Part shown: positions 25,710 to 34,738 of the stretch, piece after piece
Layout: every line of letters begins with the position of its first letter
Position numbering within the stretch: position 1 is the stretch's first letter
Source: Marivirga lumbricoides
GTDB lineage: Bacteria > Bacteroidota > Bacteroidia > Cytophagales > Cyclobacteriaceae
Length of the DNA: 64,000 bases
Direction of reading: 5' to 3'
NCBI RefSeq assembly: GCF_014636295.1
Contig: NZ_BMEC01000010.1
Location: 207,762 to 271,761 of the forward strand
The notes under the pieces: model-generated
The model's database searches: none
What the model saw: the letters and a program-made list of their open reading frames with translations, nothing else
What the model was told of the DNA's origin: nothing
Translations under genes and position numbers: made by a program

Positions 25710-26459
25710 TTTTGAAATGGCTTTATATACTTCTTCCTCTTTTTCAAACATTCCCATATGCCCTGTGTCAGGTAAACTCCTTAAATAGGGCTGTTGTATA
25801 TATTTGATTTGCTCTTTACTTCTTGCAAGTGGTACACTCGTATCTTTTTCTCCAAAAATGAAAAGTAAAGGCTTTTCAAATTCTAGCAAAAAATCTCTGC
25901 TATCACTTCTGTCTCGCATAGCAAGCATATAGTCAGTCATGATTTTTTCAGGAATTTTCTTGCCTTCCTCAACTAATTTATCAATTTCTGCTGAATAAGC
26001 CGCTCTGTTTTCTTCCATAAAAAGCATTGGAACAAAACTTTCAATAAATTTGGGTACACCATGTTTTTGGATAAACTCAATACTCTTTTCTCTGCCAAGT
26101 TTCTTATCTTCCGTATCGGCTAAAGCAGAAGAGTGTAGAAGGCCAATCCCGGAAATGATATTTGGAAACTTTTTAGCAATTTCAAGCGTCACATAACCTC
26201 CTAAAGAATGACCTATCATTATACATTCTGATATATTCTTTTTCTTGAGCCAGTCATAAATAGAGTTGGCAACTACATCTAAAGAATGATCGTATGGCAA
26301 AGCATCACTTTTTCCGAACCCAGGTAAATCCGGTGTCAAAACCCTGTATTTTGGGGATAGCTTATTCGTATAATTATTCCAGATATGATGTGTTTCGCCA
26401 TAACCGTGTAATAAAACTACCGGATAGCCCTTGCCTGTCTCTTCAGAGTGTATGATCAT
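25686..26459 (-). CDS. alpha/beta hydrolase
   Basis: Serine hydrolase of the alpha/beta fold, 257 residues. The oxyanion motif HGYGETHHIW precedes the nucleophile elbow GHSLGG, with the acid in FGEKDTSVP and His in DTGHMGMFE. Lid residues and length fit esterases or enol-lactone hydrolases, but no substrate can be assigned. Its start overlaps the stop of dxs by 4 bases (ATGA), so the two are translationally coupled. Any link to isoprenoid metabolism is only positional. Confidence 0.88.
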   Translation of the reverse strand: MIIHSEETGKGYPVVLLHGYGETHHIWNNYTNKLSPKYRVLTPDLPGFGKSDALPYDHSLDVVANSIYDWLKKKNISECIMIGHSLGGYVTLEIAKKFPNIISGIGLLHSSALADTEDKKLGREKSIEFIQKHGVPKFIESFVPMLFMEENRAAYSAEIDKLVEEGKKIPEKIMTDYMLAMRDRSDSRDFLLEFEKPLLFIFGEKDTSVPLARSKEQIKYIQQPYLRSLPDTGHMGMFEKEEEVYKAISKFIEVTLK

Positions 26460-28381
26460 ACTTTAGTTGATAATGATGTTTCCAAAAGCAATAAAGCATT
26501 CTTGAAAATCCCTTCAGTATCAAACTGGCATTCCGCGTGTAACTCATATTGCTCACCATGTTCCACAATCCTGTCGGGTATTCCTAAACGTTTTACTTTC
26601 GAAGAATAATCATTTTCTGCCATAAATTCAAGTATAGCACTACCAAAACCTCCCATAAGGCATCCGTCTTCTACGGTAATTACCTTTTTATGCTCAGAAA
26701 AAACTTCGTGTAACAGTTTTTCATCTAAAGGTTTTACAAAACGCATGTCGTAAACTGCAGCAGAAACACCTTCTTTTTCAAGTTTTTCAGCAGCTTCCAT
26801 TGCGTAGTTTCCTATATGGCCAATTGAAAGAATGGCAAGATCTTTACCTTTTTTAAGCTTTCTCCCACTGCCTATTTCTACGGCTTCCATAGGAGTTTGC
26901 CATTCAGGCATTACGCCTTTTCCCCGAGGGTAACGGATACTGATTGCCTTTCCTTCCCGTGGAAGTTGAGCAGTATACAGTAGGTTTCGTAATTCAGCCT
27001 CATTCATAGGAGAGGCTACCACCATATTAGGAATGCATCTCATGTAGGCAATGTCATAGTTACCATGATGGGTAGGTCCATCAGCTCCGGCAAACCCGGC
27101 TCTATCAAGACAGAAGTTAACAGGTAAATCCTGAATACATACATCATGGATTACCTGGTCGTAACCACGCTGCATGAATGTACTGTAAATATTACAAAAT
27201 GGAATCAACCCCTGTGTTGCTAAGCCAGCAGAAAAAGTAACTGCATGTTGTTCGGCAATTCCAACATCAAAAGCACGTTCAGGCATTTTCTTCATCATAA
27301 TATTTAAAGAAGAGCCTGAAGGCATTGCAGGTGTGATGCCAACAATTTTATCATTTTTTTCGGCCAGTTCTACTAAAGTATGACCGAATACATCCTGATA
27401 TTTTGGAGCTTGAGGGGTTAAATCCGGCTTCTTTTGTATCTCTCCGGTAATTTTATCAAACTTCCCCGGAGCATGCCATTTGGTTTGGTCTTTTTCAGCT
27501 GGGGCAAAACCTTTACCTTTCGTAGTTACACAATGTAATACTTTTGGTCCTGGAATGTTTTTTAAATCATTTAATACATGTACCAGGTGATTTACATCAT
27601 GCCCGTCTACAGGGCCGAAATAGCGCAAATTCAATGATTCAAAAAGGTTGCTCTGCTTTAGTAAGAAAGATTTGATAGAATTTTCAAGTTTGCCTACTAT
27701 TTCCTGAGCACTTTTTCCGAAACCACTTACCTTACCAAGCAATTTCCAAACATCATCACGCATTTTATTATAGGTGTGTGAGGTGGAAATATCCGTCAGG
27801 TACTCTTTAAGGGCGCCTACGTTAGGATCTATAGACATGCAGTTGTCATTCAGAATGATTATCATGTTTGCATCTGAAGCACCTGCATGATTCATCCCTT
27901 CAAAGGCCATTCCGCCTGTCATGGCCCCATCACCTATCACAGCAATATGTTGTTTCTTATGCTCTCCTTTAATATTGGAAGCAATTGCCATCCCTAATGC
28001 AGCTGAAATGGAAGTAGAAGAATGCCCCACTCCGAAAGAATCATACTCACTTTCTTTCCTTTTGGGAAATCCTGAGATGCCTTTATAAACTCTGTTGCTA
28101 TGAAATTCCTTCATTCGGCCGGTAATAATTTTGTGGCCGTATGCCTGATGGCCTACATCCCATACCAACTGGTCTTCAGGAGTATTAAAAACATAATGTA
28201 AAGCAGTAGTTAGTTCTACTACTCCTAAGCTGGCACCAAAATGGCCACCATAAATGGATACATTATCTACAATAAACTGTCTTAATTCTTTACTGAACTG
28301 AACGAGTTGAGACTGATCTAATTTTTTTAAATCTGCCGGACTATTTATTTTCGCTAAAAGTTCTCCAGGTTGTATGAGCAT
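26456..28381 (-). CDS. dxs: 1-deoxy-D-xylulose-5-phosphate synthase
   Basis: Thiamine-diphosphate enzyme that condenses pyruvate and glyceraldehyde 3-phosphate in the first step of the MEP pathway. At 641 residues it has the expected three domains. Visible signatures are DVGHQAYGHKIITGR, the ThDP/Mg motif GDGAMTGGMAFEGMN, YFGPVDGHD, GIAEQHAVTFSAGLA, and DRAGFAGADGPTHHG with the following MRCIPNMVVASPMNE. With ispH in the crt operon it gives the window the first and last MEP enzymes. It is divergent from scpA across 182 bases. Confidence 0.96.
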   Translation of the reverse strand: MLIQPGELLAKINSPADLKKLDQSQLVQFSKELRQFIVDNVSIYGGHFGASLGVVELTTALHYVFNTPEDQLVWDVGHQAYGHKIITGRMKEFHSNRVYKGISGFPKRKESEYDSFGVGHSSTSISAALGMAIASNIKGEHKKQHIAVIGDGAMTGGMAFEGMNHAGASDANMIIILNDNCMSIDPNVGALKEYLTDISTSHTYNKMRDDVWKLLGKVSGFGKSAQEIVGKLENSIKSFLLKQSNLFESLNLRYFGPVDGHDVNHLVHVLNDLKNIPGPKVLHCVTTKGKGFAPAEKDQTKWHAPGKFDKITGEIQKKPDLTPQAPKYQDVFGHTLVELAEKNDKIVGITPAMPSGSSLNIMMKKMPERAFDVGIAEQHAVTFSAGLATQGLIPFCNIYSTFMQRGYDQVIHDVCIQDLPVNFCLDRAGFAGADGPTHHGNYDIAYMRCIPNMVVASPMNEAELRNLLYTAQLPREGKAISIRYPRGKGVMPEWQTPMEAVEIGSGRKLKKGKDLAILSIGHIGNYAMEAAEKLEKEGVSAAVYDMRFVKPLDEKLLHEVFSEHKKVITVEDGCLMGGFGSAILEFMAENDYSSKVKRLGIPDRIVEHGEQYELHAECQFDTEGIFKNALLLLETSLSTKV

Positions 28382-28500
28382 AATCTACTTAACTTCATGT
28401 ATTTCGAAATGGAAACAATTATTCTGAATAAATGTTTCCGACCTACAAATTACTGAATTTTTTAGCAGATAAAGGCAAATTTTTAATAAAATCACTGTGG

Positions 28501-28534
28501 TTGGTTACAATCTTTTAGAAATAAATTATCTTTG
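28501..28534 (+). promoter_or_regulatory. predicted promoter of scpA
   Basis: TATCTTTG at 28527-28534 matches TAnnTTTG, with TTG at 28501-28503 and a 23-base spacer. The predicted start near 28541 leaves a 23-base leader before the TTG start codon. Confidence 0.45.
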
Positions 28535-28563
28535 GGCTATTTCGCACATCTTAATTTATTGCT

Positions 28564-29310
28564 TTGAGTTTCGAAATTAAACTACCACTTTTTGAAGGGC
28601 CTTTTGATCTACTCCTCTTTTTTATAGAAAGGGACGAGCTGGATATTTATGATATTCCTATCTCTAAAATCTCTAACGACTTCCTTGATTACCTCAAACA
28701 CCTTGAAAGATTAAATATAGAAGTGGCAAGTGAATTTATTTTGGTTGCAGCCACTCTCATGCGTATTAAGTCTAAGATGTTATTGCCACGCCCTCAAATT
28801 GATGAAGAAGGCAATGAGATTGACCCTCGTGAAGAATTGGTGAGGCACCTGTTGGAATACAAGAAATACAAATCTGTATTACAGCAACTGGCCGATATGG
28901 AGGCTGGAATGTTCGATAAAGAGAAGAGGGGAAATGCTAAAAAGGAAGTTAAAACACTTTCAGAAACTATTAATGTGGAAGCAGAACTTCAAAATGTTGA
29001 CTTGTACAAGTTATTGAAGGTCTACAGGGAAGTAATGGCGAAATATGAGTTGGAAAAGAATAAGCCCACTCACAGAGTAGTACAATACCCTTATACCATA
29101 ACAGGGCAGAAAGATTTTATTTTAACTAAATTAGGAATGGGGGCACGGCTTTCTTTTGCAGAATTAATTGATACAGATCCGAATAAAATTGCTGTTATTT
29201 TTAATTTTTTAGCCATTCTGGAGTTGCTCCAAAATGCGGAGATTACCATTATTTTAGGAGAGGGGTTTAATAATTTTTGGCTGGAGAGACTTGAAAAGGT
29301 TGCTGAATGA
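28564..29310 (+). CDS. scpA: segregation and condensation protein A
   Basis: Kleisin subunit that bridges SMC heads in the bacterial condensin. At 248 residues it begins with the family signature FEIKLPLFEGPFDLLLFFIE and DIYDIPISKISNDFLDYL, has the middle ATLMRIKSKMLLP, and ends with a winged-helix region. The start is TTG at 28564, which opens directly into the conserved segment; no in-frame ATG lies nearby. The downstream membrane protein overlaps by 4 bases. scpB is not in the window. Confidence 0.93.
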   Translation: MSFEIKLPLFEGPFDLLLFFIERDELDIYDIPISKISNDFLDYLKHLERLNIEVASEFILVAATLMRIKSKMLLPRPQIDEEGNEIDPREELVRHLLEYKKYKSVLQQLADMEAGMFDKEKRGNAKKEVKTLSETINVEAELQNVDLYKLLKVYREVMAKYELEKNKPTHRVVQYPYTITGQKDFILTKLGMGARLSFAELIDTDPNKIAVIFNFLAILELLQNAEITIILGEGFNNFWLERLEKVAE

Positions 29311-30365
29311 AGGTAGATAAGGAAAAAGTTTTTAAAACGCTGAATCCCAATAAAGTGTGGATTCCTATTTTGATTGGAGTAGGTATTGTGGCCTTTCTCT
29401 TCTATCAGGACGATACTGTAACGATTGATAATTTGTCTCTCATTTTTACCGCGAAGGTTGTTCCTGTAATGCTGGCGTTCCTGGTATTGTTTGCCCGTGA
29501 TGTAGGTTATGTTTATAGAATCAGAACCATAACAAGTGAGAAATTAAGCTGGAAAAGCAGTATTTATGTGATAATACTATGGGAATTTGCCTCAGCAGTA
29601 ACGCCTTCAGTTGTGGGAGGTACACCTGTAGCAATTTTTATTTTGATGAAGGAGGGGCTGAAACTTGGAAAGGCTTTGGCTTATACTATGGTAACTGCAA
29701 TTTTCGACAATCTTTACTTTGTGTTGGTTGCCCCTTTAATTTTCTTAATAGCAGGTGGTGAGATTTTTCCAGAAAACTCTGCTATTGATAGCCAATTTGG
29801 TAAGAGCTTGCCTGTCCTTTTTTTTATCAGCTATGGAGCTATCGCTACTTATACTTTGGTAATGGCCTTTGCTGTGCTGGTTAACCCACGGTGGTTCAAA
29901 TGGATTTTGCTAAGGATCACCTCTATAAAATGGCTGCGTAAATGGAGGCCTTATGCCTACGAGCAGGGAGCTGAAATTATGATGGCCAGTAAGGAACTGC
30001 GCGGAAAGAAATACTCTTATTGGATAAAAATCACACTGTCTACATTATTTATCTGGACCGCGCGGTACGCTATGCTTAATTGCGTTATTGAAGCTTTTAC
30101 CAACCAGAACTTTGGACAGCATTTAGTGATTTTTGCAAGGCAGGTAATTATATGGATTACTATGTTAATTTCTCCTACACCAGGAAGTAGCGGTACAGCA
30201 GAATTTATCTTCACACAGTTTTTCCGTGAGGATTTGGGGGCTGTTACTTTTATAAGCAATATTTTCTGGCGGTTAATGACTTATTATCCCTACTTGTTCT
30301 TAGGTGCTTTGATCCTGCCAAGGTGGATCAGAAGGGTTTTCTTTGAGAAAAAGACTAAAAAATAA
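29307..30365 (+). CDS. YbhN/AglD-type integral membrane protein (flippase-like, LPG synthase TM region)
   Basis: Polytopic inner membrane protein of 352 residues with seven or eight hydrophobic segments. It matches the lysylphosphatidylglycerol synthase transmembrane / UPF0104 family: TPSVVGGTPVAIFIL near residue 98 and SPTPGSSGTAEFIF near residue 291 are its signature loops. It lacks the soluble aminoacyl-transferase domain of MprF, so it is not an aminoacyl-phospholipid synthase by itself. A lipid or glycolipid translocation role is inferred. It overlaps scpA by 4 bases. Confidence 0.82.
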   Translation: MKVDKEKVFKTLNPNKVWIPILIGVGIVAFLFYQDDTVTIDNLSLIFTAKVVPVMLAFLVLFARDVGYVYRIRTITSEKLSWKSSIYVIILWEFASAVTPSVVGGTPVAIFILMKEGLKLGKALAYTMVTAIFDNLYFVLVAPLIFLIAGGEIFPENSAIDSQFGKSLPVLFFISYGAIATYTLVMAFAVLVNPRWFKWILLRITSIKWLRKWRPYAYEQGAEIMMASKELRGKKYSYWIKITLSTLFIWTARYAMLNCVIEAFTNQNFGQHLVIFARQVIIWITMLISPTPGSSGTAEFIFTQFFREDLGAVTFISNIFWRLMTYYPYLFLGALILPRWIRRVFFEKKTKK

Positions 30366-30396
30366 CATGGGTTCTAAAATTTACGTTGCCTGAAAT

Positions 30397-30795
30397 ATGG
30401 AATTTAATCAGATTAAAGAAACTTGCTTATATATTAAGAACCTTGACGCGGCCAGAGAATTTTACCATAACAAATTAGGGCTTCCTGTTATATCAGATGT
30501 GCCAGACAAATTGATATTTTTTAGATGTGGGAGCTCTGTTTTATTGTGTTTTAACCCTGATTATAGCGGTGTACAAAATGTTCCGCCTCCTCATTATGCC
30601 ACGGGTAAACAGCATATTGCCTTTGAAGTAGAAGCAGAAGCCTACGAAAGTTGTAAGAACGAATTAAAGGAAAAAGGCATAGCAATTACTTACGAACATC
30701 AGTGGCCCACAGGTAAATTATCTGCCTATTTTGAAGACCCTGAAGGACATGTGTTGGAAATCGTACCCAAAGGTTTATGGGATAAGGTAGATTAG
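30397..30795 (+). CDS. VOC-superfamily (glyoxalase/bleomycin resistance-like) protein
   Basis: Single-module vicinal oxygen chelate protein, 132 residues, with the paired beta-alpha-beta-beta-beta repeats: ETCLYIKNLDAAREFYHNKL then KQHIAFEVEAEAYESC and SAYFEDPEGHVLEIV. Candidate metal ligands are His in KQHIAFEV and Glu in LEIVPK. It is too general to name a substrate. Its stop overlaps the convergent membrane protein gene by 4 bases. Confidence 0.82.
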   Translation: MEFNQIKETCLYIKNLDAAREFYHNKLGLPVISDVPDKLIFFRCGSSVLLCFNPDYSGVQNVPPPHYATGKQHIAFEVEAEAYESCKNELKEKGIAITYEHQWPTGKLSAYFEDPEGHVLEIVPKGLWDKVD

Positions 30796-31385
30796 TTTTC
30801 CAGTTCTTCTATCATTCTTTTCAATTTCTTCATTTTCCCCGCATAAAGCAGATGGATGATCGTCCACATTACTGCGAATAAAATTATTAGGCCAATAACT
30901 ATTGCAAAAATAGATACTAGATAATTACTATTTTCCAGACGAAGTTCTTCAACTGATTTTATTTCCCCCTTGTGGAAGTCATAACTTAAACTTACAAAAA
31001 AGGAAATAACAGCCAGGCTAGTAGAGGCAATCTTGTAATGTAAAACAAATGCTTTCAGATTTTTATAGCATTTGAGGAGATAGTCGTGAACATTTAACTC
31101 GATTTTAGCCTGTTTTAATTTAATGAGCAACCTATTGTAGTAAATTAGAAAAGGGACAAATAATACTATCGTGAATATTGATAAAATAAATTTGCTCTCA
31201 TAAATTGTTAGTGCCAGGAAGAGAGGGAAAGAAATGAGATTAATAATGTGTTCAATTTTTATCGTTTTAATTATTTTAGCAATTAAAGTAGTGCTTTTTG
31301 ATTTCACTATAGTATCAATCTTCTTTTCTGAAAGCTCAACATCACTCGTATTGAGGCTCCACAAATCTTTTAGTTCATTGTCCAT
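30792..31385 (-). CDS. four-TM membrane protein paired with an ECF sigma factor (candidate anti-sigma)
   Basis: I do not recognise a named family. The 197-residue protein has a soluble N-terminus of about 45 residues, then two hydrophobic segments (about 48-83), a basic loop, two more (about 118-135 and 150-180), and a Lys/Glu-rich tail. It overlaps the ECF sigma gene by 11 bases and follows it, the position usually taken by anti-sigma factors. It lacks a recognisable zinc-binding anti-sigma motif, so the role is inferred only from context. Confidence 0.7.
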   Translation of the reverse strand: MDNELKDLWSLNTSDVELSEKKIDTIVKSKSTTLIAKIIKTIKIEHIINLISFPLFLALTIYESKFILSIFTIVLFVPFLIYYNRLLIKLKQAKIELNVHDYLLKCYKNLKAFVLHYKIASTSLAVISFFVSLSYDFHKGEIKSVEELRLENSNYLVSIFAIVIGLIILFAVMWTIIHLLYAGKMKKLKRMIEELEN

Positions 31386-31857
31386 TGAGCTTCAGTTTTA
31401 GTTCGTGTTTTATTCTGTTCACTTTTACCCCTATATTGGAAATATTAATCCCCAGGATTTCAGCCATTTCTTTATATTTTTTGTCCTCCAGATAAAGTAA
31501 AATAATAGCACGGTCAACCTTTTTTAAGGTTTTTATAGCATTGTATAAGTTGTCTACTTTTTCCTGATGCAGGTCAGAAGGATGATCAGCAGCATCAAAA
31601 TCTGGTTTAAAAGGAGATGTACTTATTCTTCTCTTGTTTTTTCTGATTTCCGAAAGGCACACATTTAAGGTGATTCTATAAATCCATGTGGAGATTTTTG
31701 ACTCTCCTTTGAAAGAGTCATATGCTTTCCAGATTTGCAAAGAAACTTCCTGAAAATAGTCTTCAAATTCATCCTGGTCATTTGAATAGGCCCTACATAG
31801 TTTCGAAATTATATGCTTATTTTCTTCTAAAAGATCTTTGAAATCAACTTTTTTCAT
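31375..31857 (-). CDS. ECF-family RNA polymerase sigma factor
   Basis: 160-residue sigma-70 family protein with region 2 (EFEDYFQEVSLQIWKAYDSF then KISTWIYRITLNVCLSEIRK) and region 4 (KYKEMAEILGINISNIGVKV). The linker of about 35 residues is normal for ECF sigma factors. The start ATG at 31857 lies just downstream of a CTAACCGGTTAG palindrome that may be an operator. The coupled membrane protein downstream is a likely partner. Target genes are unknown. Confidence 0.92.
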   Translation of the reverse strand: MKKVDFKDLLEENKHIISKLCRAYSNDQDEFEDYFQEVSLQIWKAYDSFKGESKISTWIYRITLNVCLSEIRKNKRRISTSPFKPDFDAADHPSDLHQEKVDNLYNAIKTLKKVDRAIILLYLEDKKYKEMAEILGINISNIGVKVNRIKHELKLKLNGQ

Positions 31858-31862
31858 TCTTT

Positions 31863-31882
31863 TTAACCGGCTAACCGGTTAG
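31863..31882 (-). promoter_or_regulatory. AACCGG repeat and 12-bp palindrome upstream of ECF sigma gene
   Basis: CTAACCGGTTAG (31871-31882) is a perfect palindrome directly preceded by another TTAACCGG (31863-31870). It begins 6 bases upstream of the sigma start codon. It is a GC-rich island in an AT-rich leader, so chance is less likely than for AT-only motifs. Confidence 0.4.
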
Positions 31883-31977
31883 TTGCAGGAGGTATCAATT
31901 TTATTACAACTAAGTTAAAATAATTGTAATAATTTTCTCTTTTTAGCTACTTACTTAAAAATATCAATAATGGAATT

Positions 31978-32850
31978 ATGAAAAATAGAATCTCTAAAAT
32001 CTTGAAGTTTGCTTTATGCAGTATTTTTATTGTTCAGGTAGCTTTTGCACAACAACCTAAAGAAAAAGCATTATTATGGAAGGTGACCGGAAATGGTTTG
32101 GAAAAACCATCTTATGTATTCGGAACTATCCATTTAATTTGTGCAGATAAATATGAAATGTCAGATGCCGTGCTTAAGGCAGTTGAGAATGCTGATAAAA
32201 TAGCTCTTGAGCTTGACATGGATGATCCTGCTATGAATGCTAAAATTCAGCAGTTATCAATTAATCCCGGAATGAAAAATATTCAGGAACATATTCCTGC
32301 CGACAAAGTGGAGGTGGTAGATAATTATTTTAAAGCTAAATATGGGCAGGGGATAGCTCAAATGGGTGTTTTAAAGCCTTTTGTGTTAAGCAGCATGGTT
32401 CTATTGGGTAATATGAGCTGTGAAACCAGACAGTTTGAAGCAGAGTTTGTTAAACTTGCTGCGGCTCAGGAAAAAGAATTAATTGGTCTTGAAACTGTTG
32501 AATATCAGATAGGCTTATTTGATGATTTAAGCACTGAAAAGCAAATAGAAGCCTTAATAGAAGCCATTGAAACACCAGAGGAAAGCAATAAAATGATGAA
32601 TGAAATGATGGCCGCTTACACAGAAAAGGACCTAAAGCAACTTGGTAAAATAATTAAAGACAACGAAGACTTCGAAGGTTTTAACGATAAATTGTTGGTT
32701 CAGAGAAACAAAAACTGGATACCAATTATTGAGAAACTATCAAGAGAGCAATCAGTATTTTACGCTGTTGGAGCAGGGCATTTAACTTCAGAAGAGGGAG
32801 TTATAGCTTTACTAAGAAAAGAAGGGTTTACAGTTGAAGCAGTAAAGTAA
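31978..32850 (+). CDS. TraB/GumN family protein, exported
   Basis: Protein of 290 residues with a signal peptide (to about residue 25, VAFAQ). The TraB/GumN motifs are GTIHLICADKYEMSD near residue 48 with the family GxxH, IALELDMDDP, and the C-terminal VGAGHLTSEEGVIALL. Family members are proposed to be metalloproteases related to Tiki, with the GxxH His and the N-terminal Glu as ligands; activity here is not established. It is monocistronic and convergent with map, with a hairpin between. Confidence 0.87.
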   Translation: MKNRISKILKFALCSIFIVQVAFAQQPKEKALLWKVTGNGLEKPSYVFGTIHLICADKYEMSDAVLKAVENADKIALELDMDDPAMNAKIQQLSINPGMKNIQEHIPADKVEVVDNYFKAKYGQGIAQMGVLKPFVLSSMVLLGNMSCETRQFEAEFVKLAAAQEKELIGLETVEYQIGLFDDLSTEKQIEALIEAIETPEESNKMMNEMMAAYTEKDLKQLGKIIKDNEDFEGFNDKLLVQRNKNWIPIIEKLSREQSVFYAVGAGHLTSEEGVIALLRKEGFTVEAVK

Positions 32851-32859
32851 AGGATTTAT

Positions 32860-32896
32860 AATGTTCTGCTAATTTTCAATGGATTAGCAGAACATT
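32860..32896. terminator. bidirectional hairpin terminator
   Basis: Perfect 14-bp arms 32860-32873 and 32883-32896 (AATGTTCTGCTAAT and complement), loop 9. The flanking T runs are short, so efficiency is uncertain. It lies between the convergent TraB-like and map genes. Confidence 0.7.
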
Positions 32897-32903
32897 TATA
32901 TTA

Positions 32904-33692
32904 TTAGATGGCTACACCTTTTTTTGTTAAAGCTTCTTCTACATAATCAAACGTTGAAAGTATATCTGGCTTGCCATCCACAATTGCCACATCGTGTTCA
33001 AAATGTGCTGAATACTTTCCATCAGCAGTGATAATGGACCAACCATCAGCTAATTGCCTGATGCCTCTTCCGCCTAAATTAATCATTGGCTCAATAGCAA
33101 GCACCATTCCTTCTTTAAGCTTCACTCCTCTTCCTCTTTTTCCAAAATTGGGGACTTCCGGAGCTTCATGCATATCACGGCCTAAACCATGACCTACAAG
33201 TTCCCTCACTACACCATAACCATTTTTTTCCGCATGCTGCTGAATAGCAAACCCTATATCTCCTGTTCTGTTTCCTGCTTTACATTGCTCAATACCCAGG
33301 TATAAAGATTCTTTAGTTACCTTCAGTAATTTTTCAATTTCAGGTTTAACTTCTCCCACTGTAAAAGTATAAGCATGGTCTCCGTAAAATCCATTCATCA
33401 GAACACCGCAGTCAATTGAGATGATATCTCCCTCTTTTAATGGCTCATTGGAAGGATAGCCATGTACCACCTGTTCATTAGGGCTCATGCATAAAGTATT
33501 AGGGAAATCATACATTCCTAAGAATCCCGGCACACCACCGTTGTCTCTAATAAATTCTTCTGCTTTCTTATCCAATTCTAATGAAGAAATGCCCGGTTCA
33601 AGCAGCTCTGCCATAAGGCCTAGCGTTTTTGATACCAAAAGCGCACTTTTTCTCATCAATTCAATTTCTTCTTTTGTCTTTAAATGGATCAT
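32904..33692 (-). CDS. map: methionine aminopeptidase, type I
   Basis: Removes the N-terminal methionine of nascent proteins. At 262 residues it has the pita-bread fold metal ligands: Asp in SIDCGV, Asp in GFYGDHAYTF, His in GHGLGRDMHEAP, Glu in LAIEPMI and Glu in SAHFEHDVAIVD. There is no zinc-finger extension. Its start overlaps the HAD-like gene stop by 4 bases, so it is the last gene of a small operon with two Bacteroidota-specific proteins. Confidence 0.96.
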   Translation of the reverse strand: MIHLKTKEEIELMRKSALLVSKTLGLMAELLEPGISSLELDKKAEEFIRDNGGVPGFLGMYDFPNTLCMSPNEQVVHGYPSNEPLKEGDIISIDCGVLMNGFYGDHAYTFTVGEVKPEIEKLLKVTKESLYLGIEQCKAGNRTGDIGFAIQQHAEKNGYGVVRELVGHGLGRDMHEAPEVPNFGKRGRGVKLKEGMVLAIEPMINLGGRGIRQLADGWSIITADGKYSAHFEHDVAIVDGKPDILSTFDYVEEALTKKGVAI

Positions 33693-34090
33693 TTGAATAA
33701 GTCTTTAAATTTTGCCCAAAAATCTTTTTCAGGAAGTTTATAATCAACCGAATTATCTCCTAATAGTTCCCATACTTTGCTCCAGCCTATAAATCCACCA
33801 ACGTTTCTGTCATCAATAAAGATGTCCGCATTGATTTTTCTGCTTTGGCCTGGCTCCAATACTTCTTCAGGAAAGTTCTTGTTTACTGCATAGAACTCTA
33901 TACCATGACTTTCACAAAACTCAACTGCCTTTTTCAGTGACTCTCCTTCACGAACAGTCCATAATATTAATTGGTGCCTTTTTTTTTGTAATGCTAAAAG
34001 GGTTTCTATAGCAAATAGATGAGGTTTGCCTATTGCCGGGAATTTATCCTCTACAATAGTACCATCAAAGTCAACAGCAATTTTCAGCAT
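33689..34090 (-). CDS. HAD-fold hydrolase of the BT0820 type
   Basis: Small HAD-superfamily protein, 133 residues, without a large cap domain. Motif I is VDFDGTIVE at the N-terminus, with a motif II region LILWTVREGE and a C-terminal acidic motif IFIDDRNVGG. It resembles the structurally studied Bacteroides BT0820 group, whose substrate is uncertain. It overlaps map by 4 bases and follows the 100-residue gene by 2 bases. Confidence 0.85.
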   Translation of the reverse strand: MLKIAVDFDGTIVEDKFPAIGKPHLFAIETLLALQKKRHQLILWTVREGESLKKAVEFCESHGIEFYAVNKNFPEEVLEPGQSRKINADIFIDDRNVGGFIGWSKVWELLGDNSVDYKLPEKDFWAKFKDLFK

Positions 34091-34092
34091 TT

Positions 34093-34395
34093 CTAGTTTT
34101 CCTTATATTTTGCTCTGTACTGGGCTTTAATCAGTAACCGGTCATAAATTAATTCTGCCAATGACTTCGTTATATCATTGTTACTTGCAGGCTGCAAAGT
34201 TAAGGCAAATTCTTTTTCTGACACGTCAATACGATACATTATCTGTACCAGTTTCTGAAAATCAGAGTCAAGAAGGTGAGAAATGTAAGGAGAGGCTTGC
34301 TGAATAAACTCAGCTTTATGGTGTGCTTCAGCAGAAAAATTGACATCAGGTAATAATTTTTCTGATAACACTAAAAATTCAGGAGAGTGGCTCAT
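34093..34395 (-). CDS. small conserved-type protein of unknown function
   Basis: 100-residue, largely helical soluble protein without a signal peptide. I do not recognise a named family. It has a central FQKLVQIMYRIDVSEKEFA segment and a basic end, IKAQYRAKYKEN. It opens the map operon, 2 bases before the HAD gene, and the tight spacing supports it as real. Function unknown. Confidence 0.72.
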   Translation of the reverse strand: MSHSPEFLVLSEKLLPDVNFSAEAHHKAEFIQQASPYISHLLDSDFQKLVQIMYRIDVSEKEFALTLQPASNNDITKSLAELIYDRLLIKAQYRAKYKEN

Positions 34396-34441
34396 GACAA
34401 CATCTTACTTTTGCCACAAAGGTAAAATATTAAAAAGAGTA

Positions 34442-34669
34442 TTAAAGACTGATATCTAATAAAGTATTGCTTTGAGCAAACTGAAAGTTGAACCAATAAG
34501 TATAATCCTGATATTCTACACAATCATCCATTACTATATTATTGATTTTAATCTCCATAATACAGGATTGTGGTACCCATTCCTGAAAAAGCTCCTGTTG
34601 CTCTAAAGGGAGAGAAGAGATTTGAATGAAGTTAATTCCTTTATGATAGGTTGGAGTAGCTTTTAGCAT
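34442..34669 (-). CDS. small hypothetical protein
   Basis: 75 residues, no signal peptide or membrane segment, moderately acidic, with a WVPQSCIMEIKINNIVMDDC strand-like stretch and two Trp. It is separated by 46 bases from the next gene on the strand and could be first in the map operon or independent. Codon use looks like that of its neighbours. No family recognised. Confidence 0.6.
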   Translation of the reverse strand: MLKATPTYHKGINFIQISSLPLEQQELFQEWVPQSCIMEIKINNIVMDDCVEYQDYTYWFNFQFAQSNTLLDISL

Positions 34670-34738
34670 AATTTTCTAATCTTTTATGTAACAAAAGTAG
34701 GTAAATGTAACGTGAAAGATGTTAATTCAGTGTTATTC

